From the NCBI GenBank assembly GCA_016720855.1, contig JADKJU010000001.1, positions 48,501-112,500 on the forward strand: a DNA stretch of 64,000 nt, given 5' to 3'. The position numbers and the translations under genes are program-made. The stretch is from Betaproteobacteria bacterium. GTDB taxonomy: Bacteria; Pseudomonadota; Gammaproteobacteria; Burkholderiales; Usitatibacteraceae. Below, piece by piece: positions 33,523 through 42,421 of this stretch. The notes beneath the pieces were generated by a model. That model saw only the letters and a program-made list of their open reading frames with translations, was not told the DNA's origin and did no database searches. Numbering within the stretch: position 1 is the stretch's first letter; every line of letters begins with the position of its first letter.

Positions 33523-35031
33523 ATGAACGCTCGCATCTTCACTCTCAAACACGTTGTTGTCGCCCTCGTGGCGGCCGGCGTCATCGGCATGGCCGGCGCA
33601 TTCGGCGCAGCGGAGAGCGGCCTTTTCGGCAGCACCCACGCCCGCGCCGGTGTTGCTTCCGCGGCCACTTCGGTGCCGGCAAGTGCCACTGCCCCGATGG
33701 CCCTGACCGACTTCTCGCAGATCACCGAACAGAACGGAGCCGCCGTCGTGAACATCAGCGTCAGCGGAATGACCAGGACGGCGATGGACGAACCGGCCGG
33801 GCGCCAGCATGGCCGTTCGAGAATGAATCCGGACGATCCGTTCTACGAGTTCTTCAAGCGCTTCGGCGTGCCAGGCGAAGGCTCCTCCGGCCCGCAGGAG
33901 ATGCCCGCGCGCGGCCAGGGGTCGGGCTTCATCATCAGCTCGGATGGACTGATCCTGACCAACGCGCACGTCGTGCGCAACGCGAAGGACGTGACGGTCA
34001 AGCTGACCGATCGCCGCGAGTTCCAGGCCAAGGTGCTGGGCACGGACCTGAAGACGGACGTGGCCGTGCTCAGGATCGATGCGAAGAACCTGCCCACGGT
34101 GAAGATCGGCAGCGCGCGCGACCTGCGCGTCGGAGAGTGGGTGCTGGCCATTGGCTCGCCGTACGGATTCGACAATAGCGTGACGGTTGGTGTCGTCAGC
34201 GCCAAGGGACGCTCGCTTCCGGACGACGGCTTCGTGCCGTTCATCCAGACGGACGTGGCGGTCAATCCCGGCAACTCCGGCGGGCCGCTGTTCAATGCGC
34301 GCGGCGAGGTCGTCGGCATCAACTCGCAGATCTACAGCCGCACCGGCGGCTACCAGGGCCTGTCGTTTGCGATACCGATCGACATGGCGACGAAGGTCAA
34401 GGACGAGATCGTCGCCACCGGCAAGGCGACCCATGCCCGCCTGGGCGTGGCCATCCAGGAGGTGAACCAGACCTTTGCCGATTCGTTCAAGCTGGACAAG
34501 CCCGAGGGAGCGCTCGTGTCGAGCGTCGACAAGGGCGGGCCGGCGGACCAGGCCGGGCTCAAGCCGGGCGACGTGATTCGCAAGGTCGATGGCCAGCCGA
34601 TCATTTCCTCCGGGGACTTGCCGTCGATCATCGGGGAAGCGACCCCGGGCCAGAAAGTCACGCTCGAGCTGTGGCGGCAGGGCAAGCGCGAGGAGGTGAC
34701 GGCCAGGCTCGCCGACTCCGGCGACAAGGCGGCCAAGGTCGCCAACGCCGACGAGGCTGTTGGCAAGGGCAAGCTCGGCCTCGCGTTGCGCGCCCTGCAA
34801 CCCCAGGAGAAAAAGGAGGCCGATGTCGAAACCGGGCTGCTGGTCGAGGATGCCGCCGGCCCCGCGGCGAGGGCCGGTGTGCAGGCCGGCGATGTCCTGG
34901 TTGCCGTGAACGGCACGCCAGCCCGAAGCGTCGACCAGGTTCGCGAAGTCCTGGCCAAGTCCAGCAAGTCGGTGGCGCTGCTGATCCAGCGTGACGGAAC
35001 CAGGATCTTCGTGCCCGTGCGCATCGGCTGA
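33523..35031 (+). CDS. DegP/DegQ-type periplasmic serine protease (Do family)
   Basis: 502-residue HtrA protease/chaperone. An N-terminal signal or anchor segment lies at about 8-30. The catalytic triad is H149 (LTNAHVV), D179 (KTDVAVLRI) and S252 (VNPGNSGGPLFNARG), all intact. Two PDZ domains follow (about 305-390, with VSSVDKGGPADQAGLKPGDV, and about 410-500, with VEDAAGPAARAGVQAGDVL). A strong GGAGG site lies 7 nt before the ATG. It degrades or holds misfolded envelope proteins. The putative regulator box 56 bp upstream and the adjacency to a two-component system resemble the MucD/DegP-with-regulator arrangement and suggest envelope-stress control. Confidence 0.94.
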   Translation: MNARIFTLKHVVVALVAAGVIGMAGAFGAAESGLFGSTHARAGVASAATSVPASATAPMALTDFSQITEQNGAAVVNISVSGMTRTAMDEPAGRQHGRSRMNPDDPFYEFFKRFGVPGEGSSGPQEMPARGQGSGFIISSDGLILTNAHVVRNAKDVTVKLTDRREFQAKVLGTDLKTDVAVLRIDAKNLPTVKIGSARDLRVGEWVLAIGSPYGFDNSVTVGVVSAKGRSLPDDGFVPFIQTDVAVNPGNSGGPLFNARGEVVGINSQIYSRTGGYQGLSFAIPIDMATKVKDEIVATGKATHARLGVAIQEVNQTFADSFKLDKPEGALVSSVDKGGPADQAGLKPGDVIRKVDGQPIISSGDLPSIIGEATPGQKVTLELWRQGKREEVTARLADSGDKAAKVANADEAVGKGKLGLALRALQPQEKKEADVETGLLVEDAAGPAARAGVQAGDVLVAVNGTPARSVDQVREVLAKSSKSVALLIQRDGTRIFVPVRIG

Positions 35032-35059
35032 CCGGAAGCCGAACGAAGCAGAGTGCCCC

Positions 35060-35097
35060 GGGGCGGCGCACCCGGTCAGTCAGCCGCCCCCGTTTTT
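35060..35097 (+). terminator. Rho-independent terminator after the protease gene
   Basis: GGGGCGGC (35060-35067) pairs perfectly with GCCGCCCC (35083-35090) around a 15-nt loop, followed by CGTTTTT. It lies 29 bp after the protease stop. Confidence 0.85.
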
Positions 35098-35100
35098 CGC

Positions 35101-35180
35101 TAAGGAGAGCGGGAATGAAAGCCCTGCTGCCGGGCATGGCCTCGACGTCCCGTCTCCAACCCGCCAATCGCAAGAGAGCA
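35101..35180 (+). other. Orphan ribosome site and start codon, possible junction
   Basis: Right after the terminator AAGGAG (35102-35107) is followed at 7 nt by ATG (35115) and codons reading MKALLPGMAS, as if a new gene began. The frame then runs straight into antisense of the convergent cyclase gene, with no sign of a real product. This looks like the truncated 5' end of a gene and may mark the right edge of the 19-35 kb segment. Confidence 0.5.
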
Positions 35181-37211
35181 TCACAGTTTGTCCAGGGACT
35201 CGGCCCGGTCCCAATCCGGCCCCGGTGGATCGCGCCGCAGGGCCTCGATCCACGCCAGGTAGTGGGTTGCCACGCCGTCGCTGTCGCGCTTGGCGAGCAG
35301 GCCCCGGAAGGCAGCCTGCGCGGCATCCCAATCCTGCCGGCCGAACGCCGCGAGAGCCGCGGCCGTCATCGTCCGCACCTCCGCGTCCTCGTCGAACGTG
35401 TAGACGTCCACGGGCTTGCTCTTGCCCTTGACGATGATGCGGCCCACTTCCCGCAGCGGCATCCCGGGTGGAAGCCGCTGTGCCGTGGCGCCGCTCAGGA
35501 GGATCGGGGTCCCGAAGAGCTTGTTGGCTCCCTCGAGGCGCGAGGCGAGATTCACGCCGTCGCCCAGCGCCGTGTAGTTGAAGCGGTCCTCCGCGCCGAG
35601 GTTGCCTACGACCGCCTCGCACGTGTGGATGCCGACGCGCATCCGGATCGGAGGCAGGCCCTGCTCGGCGAGGCTCGCGCGCAGGTCTTCCATGTCGGCC
35701 TGCATCTCGCGGGCCGCCAGGCAGGCATTGGTGGCGTGGTCCGCGTCGTCGAGCGGCGCGCCCCACAGCGCCATGATCGCGTCGCCGATGAACTGCGTGA
35801 GGGTGCCCTGACGGCGCTTCACGATGGCGGAGGCGCGCGAGAAGTGCTGCTGCAGCACCTGGGCCACCTGCTCAGGCCCGTGCTTTTCGGTGATGGTGGT
35901 GAAGCCGGCCAGGTCCGTGAAGAGCACGGTGATCGTGCGGCGCTCGCCTCCCAGCCTCAGGCGGTCGGGCTGCGCGAGCATGTGGTCCACGACCTCGGGG
36001 GAGACATAGAGCGCGAAGGCGCGACGGATCTCCGAGCGGCGGCGGCGCTCGCCGATGAAGGCGATGGCGCCGAAAACGAGATAGGCGATGAGCACGCCCG
36101 CGATGGCGAGCGAGACGGGAAGCCACGTCGAGCGATCGGCGAACAGCCAATAGGATGTGCCCGCGAGCGCCGCGCACAGCAGGATCACGACGAGAAGGCT
36201 CGGCAGCGGGCGCCAGCGGCGCAGCAGCGCGGAGGCGAGGAGGGAACCGGCCACAATAAGCGCAAGGCGCCAGGGAAGCGAGGCGGGAACGATCAGGTTG
36301 TTGGCCACCGCCCCCTCGAGGACGTTGGCGTGGATCTCGACGCCGGGCGTGAGTCCGCGCGTCTGCGCGGTGAACGGCGTGAAGAAAAGGTCGGCCTGCG
36401 CGGCGCGCGCATCCAGGCTTGCCTGCACGTCGCGGCCCACGAGGACGATCTGGTCCTGGAACGCCCCGGCGGGCAGGTCGGTATCGGCATTGAGCGCCTG
36501 GTAGAAGGACACGTAGGGAAACGTGTGGTCCGGCCCCACGTAGCGGACCATGGCGCCGGACGGCACGACAGGCGTTGGCAGCATGCCTGGCGACAGCATG
36601 TTGGCGCGATCGATGATGGCCTTCCAGAAAACGTCCTCGCCGTCCGGCACCCGCCGGATCACACCGTCGCTGTCGAGGTCGACGTGCGCCAGGCCCTTCG
36701 ACGCTCCCGCGGCGACGAAGGCGGGGATCGGGTCCATCCGGATCCATTGGCGAACGTAGGCGGTTTCCTGGTAGGCCATGGTGGAGGCGATCACCACGTT
36801 GCCGCTGTCGCGGATCGCCTGCGCGAGCGCGCGGTCCTCCTCCTCGGTCGAGACCTCGGAAAGCGTCACGTCCAACGCGACGATCAGGGCGCCGGAACGC
36901 TTGAGCTGGTCGATCAGCTTTCCGTACAGGCTCCGCGGCCACGGCCATTGGCGGCCGATCTGCGCGAAGGAAGCCTCGTCGATGCCGACGATCGTGATCG
37001 GCAGGCGCGACTTCATCGGAGCGGTGGCCACGGTGAGCGCGTCGAAGCCGCGTTGCTCGAGCCCGAGACCGGCGCCGGTGAACGACAGCGCCACCATTGT
37101 CGCGGACACCGCCGCCGCGATGCCGAGCCAGACGCGAAGGGATACCGGGGCGGCCCGCTCTCCGGCGGGCATGCGAAGGAACGCGAGGAGGGCGGCGAGA
37201 AAGCGGCGCAT
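35181..37211 (-). CDS. CHASE2-domain adenylate/guanylate cyclase
   Basis: 676-residue membrane cyclase. One N-terminal helix (about 28-48) leads to an extracytoplasmic CHASE2 sensor (about 55-315); three C-terminal helices (about 315-385) are followed by a class III cyclase domain (about 425-610). The metal-binding aspartates are intact, D433 in VLFTDLAGFT and D477 in FIGDAIMALWG, as are the transition-state residues N554 and R558 in GDGVNLASRLEG, so it should be active. A helical C-terminal tail follows the cyclase domain. Choice of ATP or GTP is not certain from sequence. It starts 8 bp after the FecR-TPR-barrel gene stop, so the two are co-transcribed; CHASE2 cyclases are often paired with FecR-domain proteins. 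Confidence 0.94.
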   Translation of the reverse strand: MRRFLAALLAFLRMPAGERAAPVSLRVWLGIAAAVSATMVALSFTGAGLGLEQRGFDALTVATAPMKSRLPITIVGIDEASFAQIGRQWPWPRSLYGKLIDQLKRSGALIVALDVTLSEVSTEEEDRALAQAIRDSGNVVIASTMAYQETAYVRQWIRMDPIPAFVAAGASKGLAHVDLDSDGVIRRVPDGEDVFWKAIIDRANMLSPGMLPTPVVPSGAMVRYVGPDHTFPYVSFYQALNADTDLPAGAFQDQIVLVGRDVQASLDARAAQADLFFTPFTAQTRGLTPGVEIHANVLEGAVANNLIVPASLPWRLALIVAGSLLASALLRRWRPLPSLLVVILLCAALAGTSYWLFADRSTWLPVSLAIAGVLIAYLVFGAIAFIGERRRRSEIRRAFALYVSPEVVDHMLAQPDRLRLGGERRTITVLFTDLAGFTTITEKHGPEQVAQVLQQHFSRASAIVKRRQGTLTQFIGDAIMALWGAPLDDADHATNACLAAREMQADMEDLRASLAEQGLPPIRMRVGIHTCEAVVGNLGAEDRFNYTALGDGVNLASRLEGANKLFGTPILLSGATAQRLPPGMPLREVGRIIVKGKSKPVDVYTFDEDAEVRTMTAAALAAFGRQDWDAAQAAFRGLLAKRDSDGVATHYLAWIEALRRDPPGPDWDRAESLDKL

Positions 37212-37219
37212 CCGGGCCG

Positions 37220-40200
37220 TCAGAAGCGCCAGCTCGCGGCAACGCCAAAGGCGTCCGACGTTTCCTTCTTGAGCAGGTTGAAGCCGTAGAGCTCGACCGA
37301 CCAGCGCTTGTCCGCGCTCTCGATGTACACGTTGAATCGCGCGTCCCAGCCCGCGGGCACGACCACGTTGTTGGCTTCATCGGAGTAGCGCTGGCTGCGC
37401 CACGCGCCGGCCACGGTGACGAAGGTATGCCAGCCGGGGGCCCACGTGGCACCCACGTCGGCATGCTGGCGGGGGATCCAGGGGACCTGCTTGCCGGCAA
37501 AGGCGGACGACGTGTTCTCGCTGTCGGCGTATTCGTAGTGAAGCCGCATCCCGACGCCGCGGCCGATCGTGCGCTCGTAGGCCACCTGGGCGCGCCGGAC
37601 CTTGCCCTCACCGAACACGGGCGTGTCTTCCAGTTCGTCCGGCCGCGTGGGGGGCGTGAGCACGCGGTTGCGCAGGCGATCGAGATTCGTCACGTCCGCG
37701 CGCGTGTTGAGCACACCATCCAGCGGCGAGACGAGGTTGTTCACGTTCACATAGTCGTAGTGCGCTGCGACGAACGACACCGGCGAAATCGTCCACTCCC
37801 ATTGCGCGCGGCATTGCTGCAGGTCGCCGCCGGGAAAGACGAGCTGGGTTTCCACCGGGATTCCCGCGACGGCGACGGGCTGCAGCGTGTCGAGCGCGGC
37901 GGGACGCAACCACTTGAGACAGGCGAGGCGCCCGATGTTTCCTTCCCGGGGCCTCCAGACGACACCCGCGCGCGGGTCGGTACCGCGTTTGTGATAATCG
38001 TCGGTAAACGACGTCGTTCCCTGTGCGCTCGTGACCGAGATGTCGCGGTCCTTGCGGTAGTCGCGCCAGACGAAGCCCAGTTCCCCCACGAGGGATCCAC
38101 GGCCCATCGTGGCGAGTACGTTCACCGCTTCGGAACGGTCGATGTCGTTCTGGTCGAGGTATTGCTGCAGCGAAGGCGTGCCCACAAAGTGCAGCGTGGA
38201 GTCCTGCGCCAGCGTGCGCGGCGATTCGACGCGCGCGTATTCCGCGCCCAGGGTGATTTCAACGAGCTTGCCCAAGCTTCCGGTGTATCTCGCGCCTGCA
38301 TCGCGGCTATCGGGCCGCGTGTTGAAGGTGGAGGCGCGGACGAGCGTCTGGTTGGGCAGGTACACGTTCGTGGACTGGTCCAGGTTCGAGTCCTCGCGTC
38401 CGGCGCCCGCCTTGATCCAGACCGCGTCGCTGGCCGAAATTGAATACCGCGCTCCCACGTCGATGCGACCGACGGATCCGTCGATCCGGCTGAAGAGGCC
38501 CGTAACGTCCTGCTTGCCGATGTCCACGTCTGCGGACAGGCGGTTGGCATAGAGGAAGAACGAGAGGTCGTAGGAAGGCTTCGCGCCCAGCGCCACCGTG
38601 TAGGTCTTCGCGCGCGCCTCGAACGCGGTGTTGCGCGGGTCGATGTGCGTGTCGATCCCCTCGAGGAAGTAGGCGAACTGCGCGCCATCGCCGACGATCC
38701 CGTTCACGGAAAGCACGGGCTCGGTGAGCGAGATGTCGTCGCTGCGCGTGTAGCGAAGCGTTGCGGTTGCGTGATTCCCCGGTGCGGGCACGAGCGCCTG
38801 GAAGCGGTTCGAGGCGCCGAACGCGAGCGAATCGGTGATGAAGCCCTGCATGAGTTCCGAGCGGCGACTGTATTCGCCAGGGTAGCGGTCGGCGAGGAAC
38901 AGGTGGCTGCCGCCCCAGAAGGGAAGGTAGGACTCCTGCGCGGCACTGCTGGCCCACGCCTCCAGGCCCATGTAGCCCAGTGCGTTGCCCACGTTGGCCA
39001 CGCCCTTCTGGTTGTCGGCGACCGCGTCCAGCGACTTGAGGAACGGCAGGCGCACGAGCGCCTCGCGCCCTTGCGCCGCGGCGGCCACGGGATCGATCGC
39101 GTCGATCCGGACCATCGAGGAGAGTACGTACGGGAGCGGATCCCTGGGATCGACCTCGGCCGCGCGCTTGAGCATGTCGGCGGCCGCTTCGCGACGCCCG
39201 TCCTGATAGTAGGCTGCGGCAAGGTAGGCGTAAGCGCGCGCATAGCGCGGCTCGATCAGGGTCGCCTTGAGGAGCGCTTCCGTGGCCGCCTCGCGATTGC
39301 CCAGTCGCAATTCGAGGATGCCCAGGCCCGTCAGCGCAACGTAGTTGTCGGGCTGCAGGTCGAGCGCCTTCGAGAAGCTCGCGCGTGCGCGGCCGAGCGC
39401 GCCGGCTGCGGTGGAGGCCGTGCCATCCTCTGCGACCGCGCTCGCGTTTGCCGGGTCGAGCGCCACGGCCTTGCCCAGGTGGTCGAGGGCCGGGCGCAGA
39501 TTGTTGCGCTCTTCCTCCACGATGCCCAGACCGAGCCAGCCGCGCGGGTCGCCCGCGGCGAGATCGATCGCCCGCTGGCAGGCGCTCGCGGCTTCGTCGG
39601 CGTAGCCATCGAGGCGCGCTGATTCGCACACGGCGAGCCAGGCGTCGAGCGAGTCGGGCGCGCGCTTTGCAGCCTCGCGCGCGATGGCGAGCGCCTTCGC
39701 GCTTTCGCCTTCGAGCAGGGCGTAGCGCGAGAGGGCGGCGGCGAAACGCTCGTCCTTCGGGTTGCGTGCCCGGCCCCGGTCGATTGCTTCCGTGGCCGCG
39801 CGCATGTCGCCCCGGTACGCTTCGAAATCCGCGAGCAGGAGGTCGGCTTCGGCGGGCCGCTGTGCCCCCGAATCCGCGTAACGCTTGAGCCGCGCGTATG
39901 CCTCGGCCATGCCCAGCCCGCGCGTGCCTTCAAAGCTGTCCGGGTCGGCGCGGACCGACGATACCCATTGCACGCGCTCGCGCGAGACCGTCACCTGCAG
40001 CTTGACCGGCGCCTTGCCCTTTTCAGCGCGCGCCTGCTCGCCGCGTTGCACCACGAGCGCGCCGAAGTCGTTCGAGAAGTCCACCTCTCCGCTGAGCACC
40101 GACAGCGTGGCGCGCCCATCCGGATCGACCACCATCTCCCAATCGGTGCCGCGGATGGCCGCTACGGCCGAAGGCGTTTCCATCACAAGCCCGCGGGGCG

Positions 40201-40561
40201 CGGACTTCGACTGCACCCAACTGCGGCCCGCATTGAGGTTGAGGATCGTCTTGGCATCCGTTCCCTTGGCCGCGCTCTTGATCTGCAGCACGCTGTTGGG
40301 AGCCAGTCGGACCTGCGTGCCTTCGGCCAGCAGCACGCCCATGCGGGAGAGGTCCAGGGTGCGGACGAAGTTGGTGGGGAAAAGCGGTTGCTTGACCTTG
40401 GCGGGGGACCAGGCGACTTGCCGGGCCTCGCGCGCTTCGCCCTTGCCTTCCAGGCTGACGATCTCGGCGACGGAATCGGCTGCGATTGCGGAGTGCGCCA
40501 GGAAGAGGGCGGCGGCTGTGGGAGCAAGACGGCGGGCGAAGACGCTGTGCATTCTGGTCAT
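37220..40561 (-). CDS. FecR-TPR-outer-membrane beta-barrel fusion protein
   Basis: 1113-residue exported protein. Signal peptide to about residue 27 (ALFLAHSAIAAD). A FecR-like domain follows (about 35-190), with LAPNSVLQIKSA, METPSAVAAIRGTDWEMVVD and LSVLSGEVDFSN. TPR repeats cover roughly 230-500 (for example WLGLGIVEEERNNLRPALDH and ALTGLGILELRLGNREAATE). The remaining about 570 residues have alternating aromatic/polar strands (for example AQFAYFLEGIDTHI, TLGAEYARVES, RLHYEYADSENTS) and the protein ends in Phe (VAASWRF), the classical outer-membrane barrel signature. The role is unknown; FecR domains usually relay or bind envelope signals and TPRs bind partners. It is coupled to the cyclase gene, suggesting an outer-to-inner-membrane signalling pair. 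Confidence 0.85.
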   Translation of the reverse strand: MTRMHSVFARRLAPTAAALFLAHSAIAADSVAEIVSLEGKGEAREARQVAWSPAKVKQPLFPTNFVRTLDLSRMGVLLAEGTQVRLAPNSVLQIKSAAKGTDAKTILNLNAGRSWVQSKSAPRGLVMETPSAVAAIRGTDWEMVVDPDGRATLSVLSGEVDFSNDFGALVVQRGEQARAEKGKAPVKLQVTVSRERVQWVSSVRADPDSFEGTRGLGMAEAYARLKRYADSGAQRPAEADLLLADFEAYRGDMRAATEAIDRGRARNPKDERFAAALSRYALLEGESAKALAIAREAAKRAPDSLDAWLAVCESARLDGYADEAASACQRAIDLAAGDPRGWLGLGIVEEERNNLRPALDHLGKAVALDPANASAVAEDGTASTAAGALGRARASFSKALDLQPDNYVALTGLGILELRLGNREAATEALLKATLIEPRYARAYAYLAAAYYQDGRREAAADMLKRAAEVDPRDPLPYVLSSMVRIDAIDPVAAAAQGREALVRLPFLKSLDAVADNQKGVANVGNALGYMGLEAWASSAAQESYLPFWGGSHLFLADRYPGEYSRRSELMQGFITDSLAFGASNRFQALVPAPGNHATATLRYTRSDDISLTEPVLSVNGIVGDGAQFAYFLEGIDTHIDPRNTAFEARAKTYTVALGAKPSYDLSFFLYANRLSADVDIGKQDVTGLFSRIDGSVGRIDVGARYSISASDAVWIKAGAGREDSNLDQSTNVYLPNQTLVRASTFNTRPDSRDAGARYTGSLGKLVEITLGAEYARVESPRTLAQDSTLHFVGTPSLQQYLDQNDIDRSEAVNVLATMGRGSLVGELGFVWRDYRKDRDISVTSAQGTTSFTDDYHKRGTDPRAGVVWRPREGNIGRLACLKWLRPAALDTLQPVAVAGIPVETQLVFPGGDLQQCRAQWEWTISPVSFVAAHYDYVNVNNLVSPLDGVLNTRADVTNLDRLRNRVLTPPTRPDELEDTPVFGEGKVRRAQVAYERTIGRGVGMRLHYEYADSENTSSAFAGKQVPWIPRQHADVGATWAPGWHTFVTVAGAWRSQRYSDEANNVVVPAGWDARFNVYIESADKRWSVELYGFNLLKKETSDAFGVAASWRF

Positions 40562-40577
40562 CCTCCCGGCGCGCGGG

Positions 40578-42296
40578 CTAGAAGCGGTGTCTAGTAAGCG
40601 AAAGCTGTCTTCCGTCCGGCAACGTCATGGTGGCGGTGGTGGTCGTGTCGAATTGTACCGTCACCGGTGCCACGGTGCTCGGGGGGAGAGTGGGGGGCTT
40701 GTACCCGCCCATGAGCGTCTGCCCGTTGGCGTAGCTCCACCAGTTGCCGCTGAAAGTGCGCGGGTTGGGCGTGGGGAAGAGCGACAGGTACCACACCGGG
40801 TTGCCCGCCTCGTCGTACATGTAGCCGGCCAGATCCGCGCTCCCGTTCTGCCACTCGATGAAGAAGCCGCGGCCGCTCTCCGCCGGGTTCCACCACCAGC
40901 CGCTTTCGGGCACGTTGGCCTGGGGAGCTGCGGCGAGTCCGCCCGGAATGATATTGAAGCGCTCGATGGCGACCGTCCCGCCGGGCCACACCATCGTCCC
41001 GTTGGAGGCGTCCGAGAAGGCCAGCGTGAAGGGGCCCGCGCTCTGCACCGGATTCGGAGGCTTGTAGGCACCGGTGAGCGTCTGCCCGCCGGTGACCTTG
41101 AGCAGGTCGCCGGTGAAGAGGGAGCCGTCGAGCGAGGTGTTGCCGGTGGCCACGTACCAGTTGGAGCGCCCCGTGTCGTCGTAGAGGAAGGCGGCGAAGA
41201 AAATGTGATTGCCGGCGACTTCGACGGAGTAGCCGCGACCGCCCTCGGTGGTGTTCCACCACCAGCCGGTCTGCGGGGCCTGGGGCTTGCACTCACGCGC
41301 ACCGGGGACGGTGACCACATTGCGATTCAGGCCCCCGCTCAACATGGCTGCTGCGTTCGTGCCGTAGCCCACGTAGAAGGTGGCGCCTCCGATGTTGGCC
41401 GTGGCCACGCCGTTGATCACGCTTACCGCCTGGCCCTGCGAGGAGAGGACGCCGGTGACATAGGCCTGGAGGCTGGAGGGGGACACCGCCTGCAGCTGGC
41501 CCGAGGAATCGAGCTGGGCGAGGACGCAGGCGATCGCCGTATCCTTGGTGCCGTCGGACTTCCTCGCGTACCCCAGGGGAGGCAGCGAGGCATTGGCGGG
41601 CGCCGCCTTCACGAGGTCCGACGGGGCCATGGCGAACGAATAGACGCTGCCCTGCCTGCCGACATCCTCCGGACGGTACTGGATCGCGGCCGTGATGTTC
41701 GAGACCGTGGGACCGATGCTCCCCGTCACGACCATCGGGAAGACGGGCGGCGCTCCGGTTCCCTGGACGCTGAGGTGGATCGTGTTGGTGCAGGTTTCCC
41801 CCGTGGGCGAATTCACGAACGGTTGCGGTGGACAGCGCTGGTCGCCGCTCATCGCAAGCGATGGCGATGCCGAGTATTGCGCGGTCAGATCGCAATTGAC
41901 TGCGCCATTGGCCTCGTGATCCCCGTACACGGAAGCGGCCGAGCCGTCGGACTGGACGAACCACGCAGGAGTCCCGGAGGGCTGCGCCATCGAGTACGGA
42001 GCTCCATTTCGGGTGGCGATCGCCAGGCCCCAAATGCCTTCGAACTCGCCAGATTCGGAGACCGTCCCGGACCACGGCAGCGTGAACGCGTAGGTGGTAG
42101 TCGAGCCGTTGCACGAAATTTGCTCGACGTTCGTGATCACGCCACGCCAAGGTCCGGCAAAGGCACTTGGTGTGCTCTGCGCGTACGCGGCGCCTGTACC
42201 AGTAAGCATGACCAGCGCTCCGCTGGTTGCCGAAAGAAATAGCTCAACACCAATAATCCCGTGCGCCAGCCCGCTGAGAACTTTCATTGACTTCAC
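40578..42296 (-). CDS. Exported GWWW-repeat protein
   Basis: 572-residue secreted protein without a named function. A hydrophobic leader ends near residue 39 (TGTGAAYAQS). The N-terminal half is unique. The C-terminal 235 residues hold two related modules, each opening with a tryptophan triplet: QTGWWWNTTEGGRGYSVEV and SGWWWNPAESGRGFFIEW. Both continue into a beta-rich unit (YDDTGRSNWYVATG / YDEAGNPVWYLSLF) and a GQTLTGAYKPP / GQTLMGGYKPP strand. A conserved block before them, SLQAYVTGVLSSQGQAV, also occurs in the next gene upstream. It lies 16 bp before the FecR fusion gene and probably shares its message. Such Trp-rich modules look like extracellular binding domains. Confidence 0.78.
   Translation of the reverse strand: MKSMKVLSGLAHGIIGVELFLSATSGALVMLTGTGAAYAQSTPSAFAGPWRGVITNVEQISCNGSTTTYAFTLPWSGTVSESGEFEGIWGLAIATRNGAPYSMAQPSGTPAWFVQSDGSAASVYGDHEANGAVNCDLTAQYSASPSLAMSGDQRCPPQPFVNSPTGETCTNTIHLSVQGTGAPPVFPMVVTGSIGPTVSNITAAIQYRPEDVGRQGSVYSFAMAPSDLVKAAPANASLPPLGYARKSDGTKDTAIACVLAQLDSSGQLQAVSPSSLQAYVTGVLSSQGQAVSVINGVATANIGGATFYVGYGTNAAAMLSGGLNRNVVTVPGARECKPQAPQTGWWWNTTEGGRGYSVEVAGNHIFFAAFLYDDTGRSNWYVATGNTSLDGSLFTGDLLKVTGGQTLTGAYKPPNPVQSAGPFTLAFSDASNGTMVWPGGTVAIERFNIIPGGLAAAPQANVPESGWWWNPAESGRGFFIEWQNGSADLAGYMYDEAGNPVWYLSLFPTPNPRTFSGNWWSYANGQTLMGGYKPPTLPPSTVAPVTVQFDTTTTATMTLPDGRQLSLTRHRF
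40598..41297. repeat. 700-bp near-identical repeat, copy 1
   Basis: This stretch, coding for the GWWW modules, recurs at 42442-43141 in the same orientation at a constant offset of 1844 bp with no visible indel and only scattered substitutions. Confidence 0.85.
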
Positions 42297-42421
42297 CTCC
42301 GGGTAGGGGTGACACGAATCGCGACGTGATCCGTACTGCGCTTAGTGAGACGCTCATGCGTTTCGCGACCCGAGGCGCGCTAAGCAAGCCTTGAGTCGTG
42401 AGTGCGCCACCCTCGAGACCT

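Noticed and set aside
35115..37289. 724-codon plus-strand frame opposite the CHASE2 cyclase
   Set aside because: Although its start has a good ribosome site, everything beyond about codon 20 is antisense of the cyclase; kept only as a junction marker.
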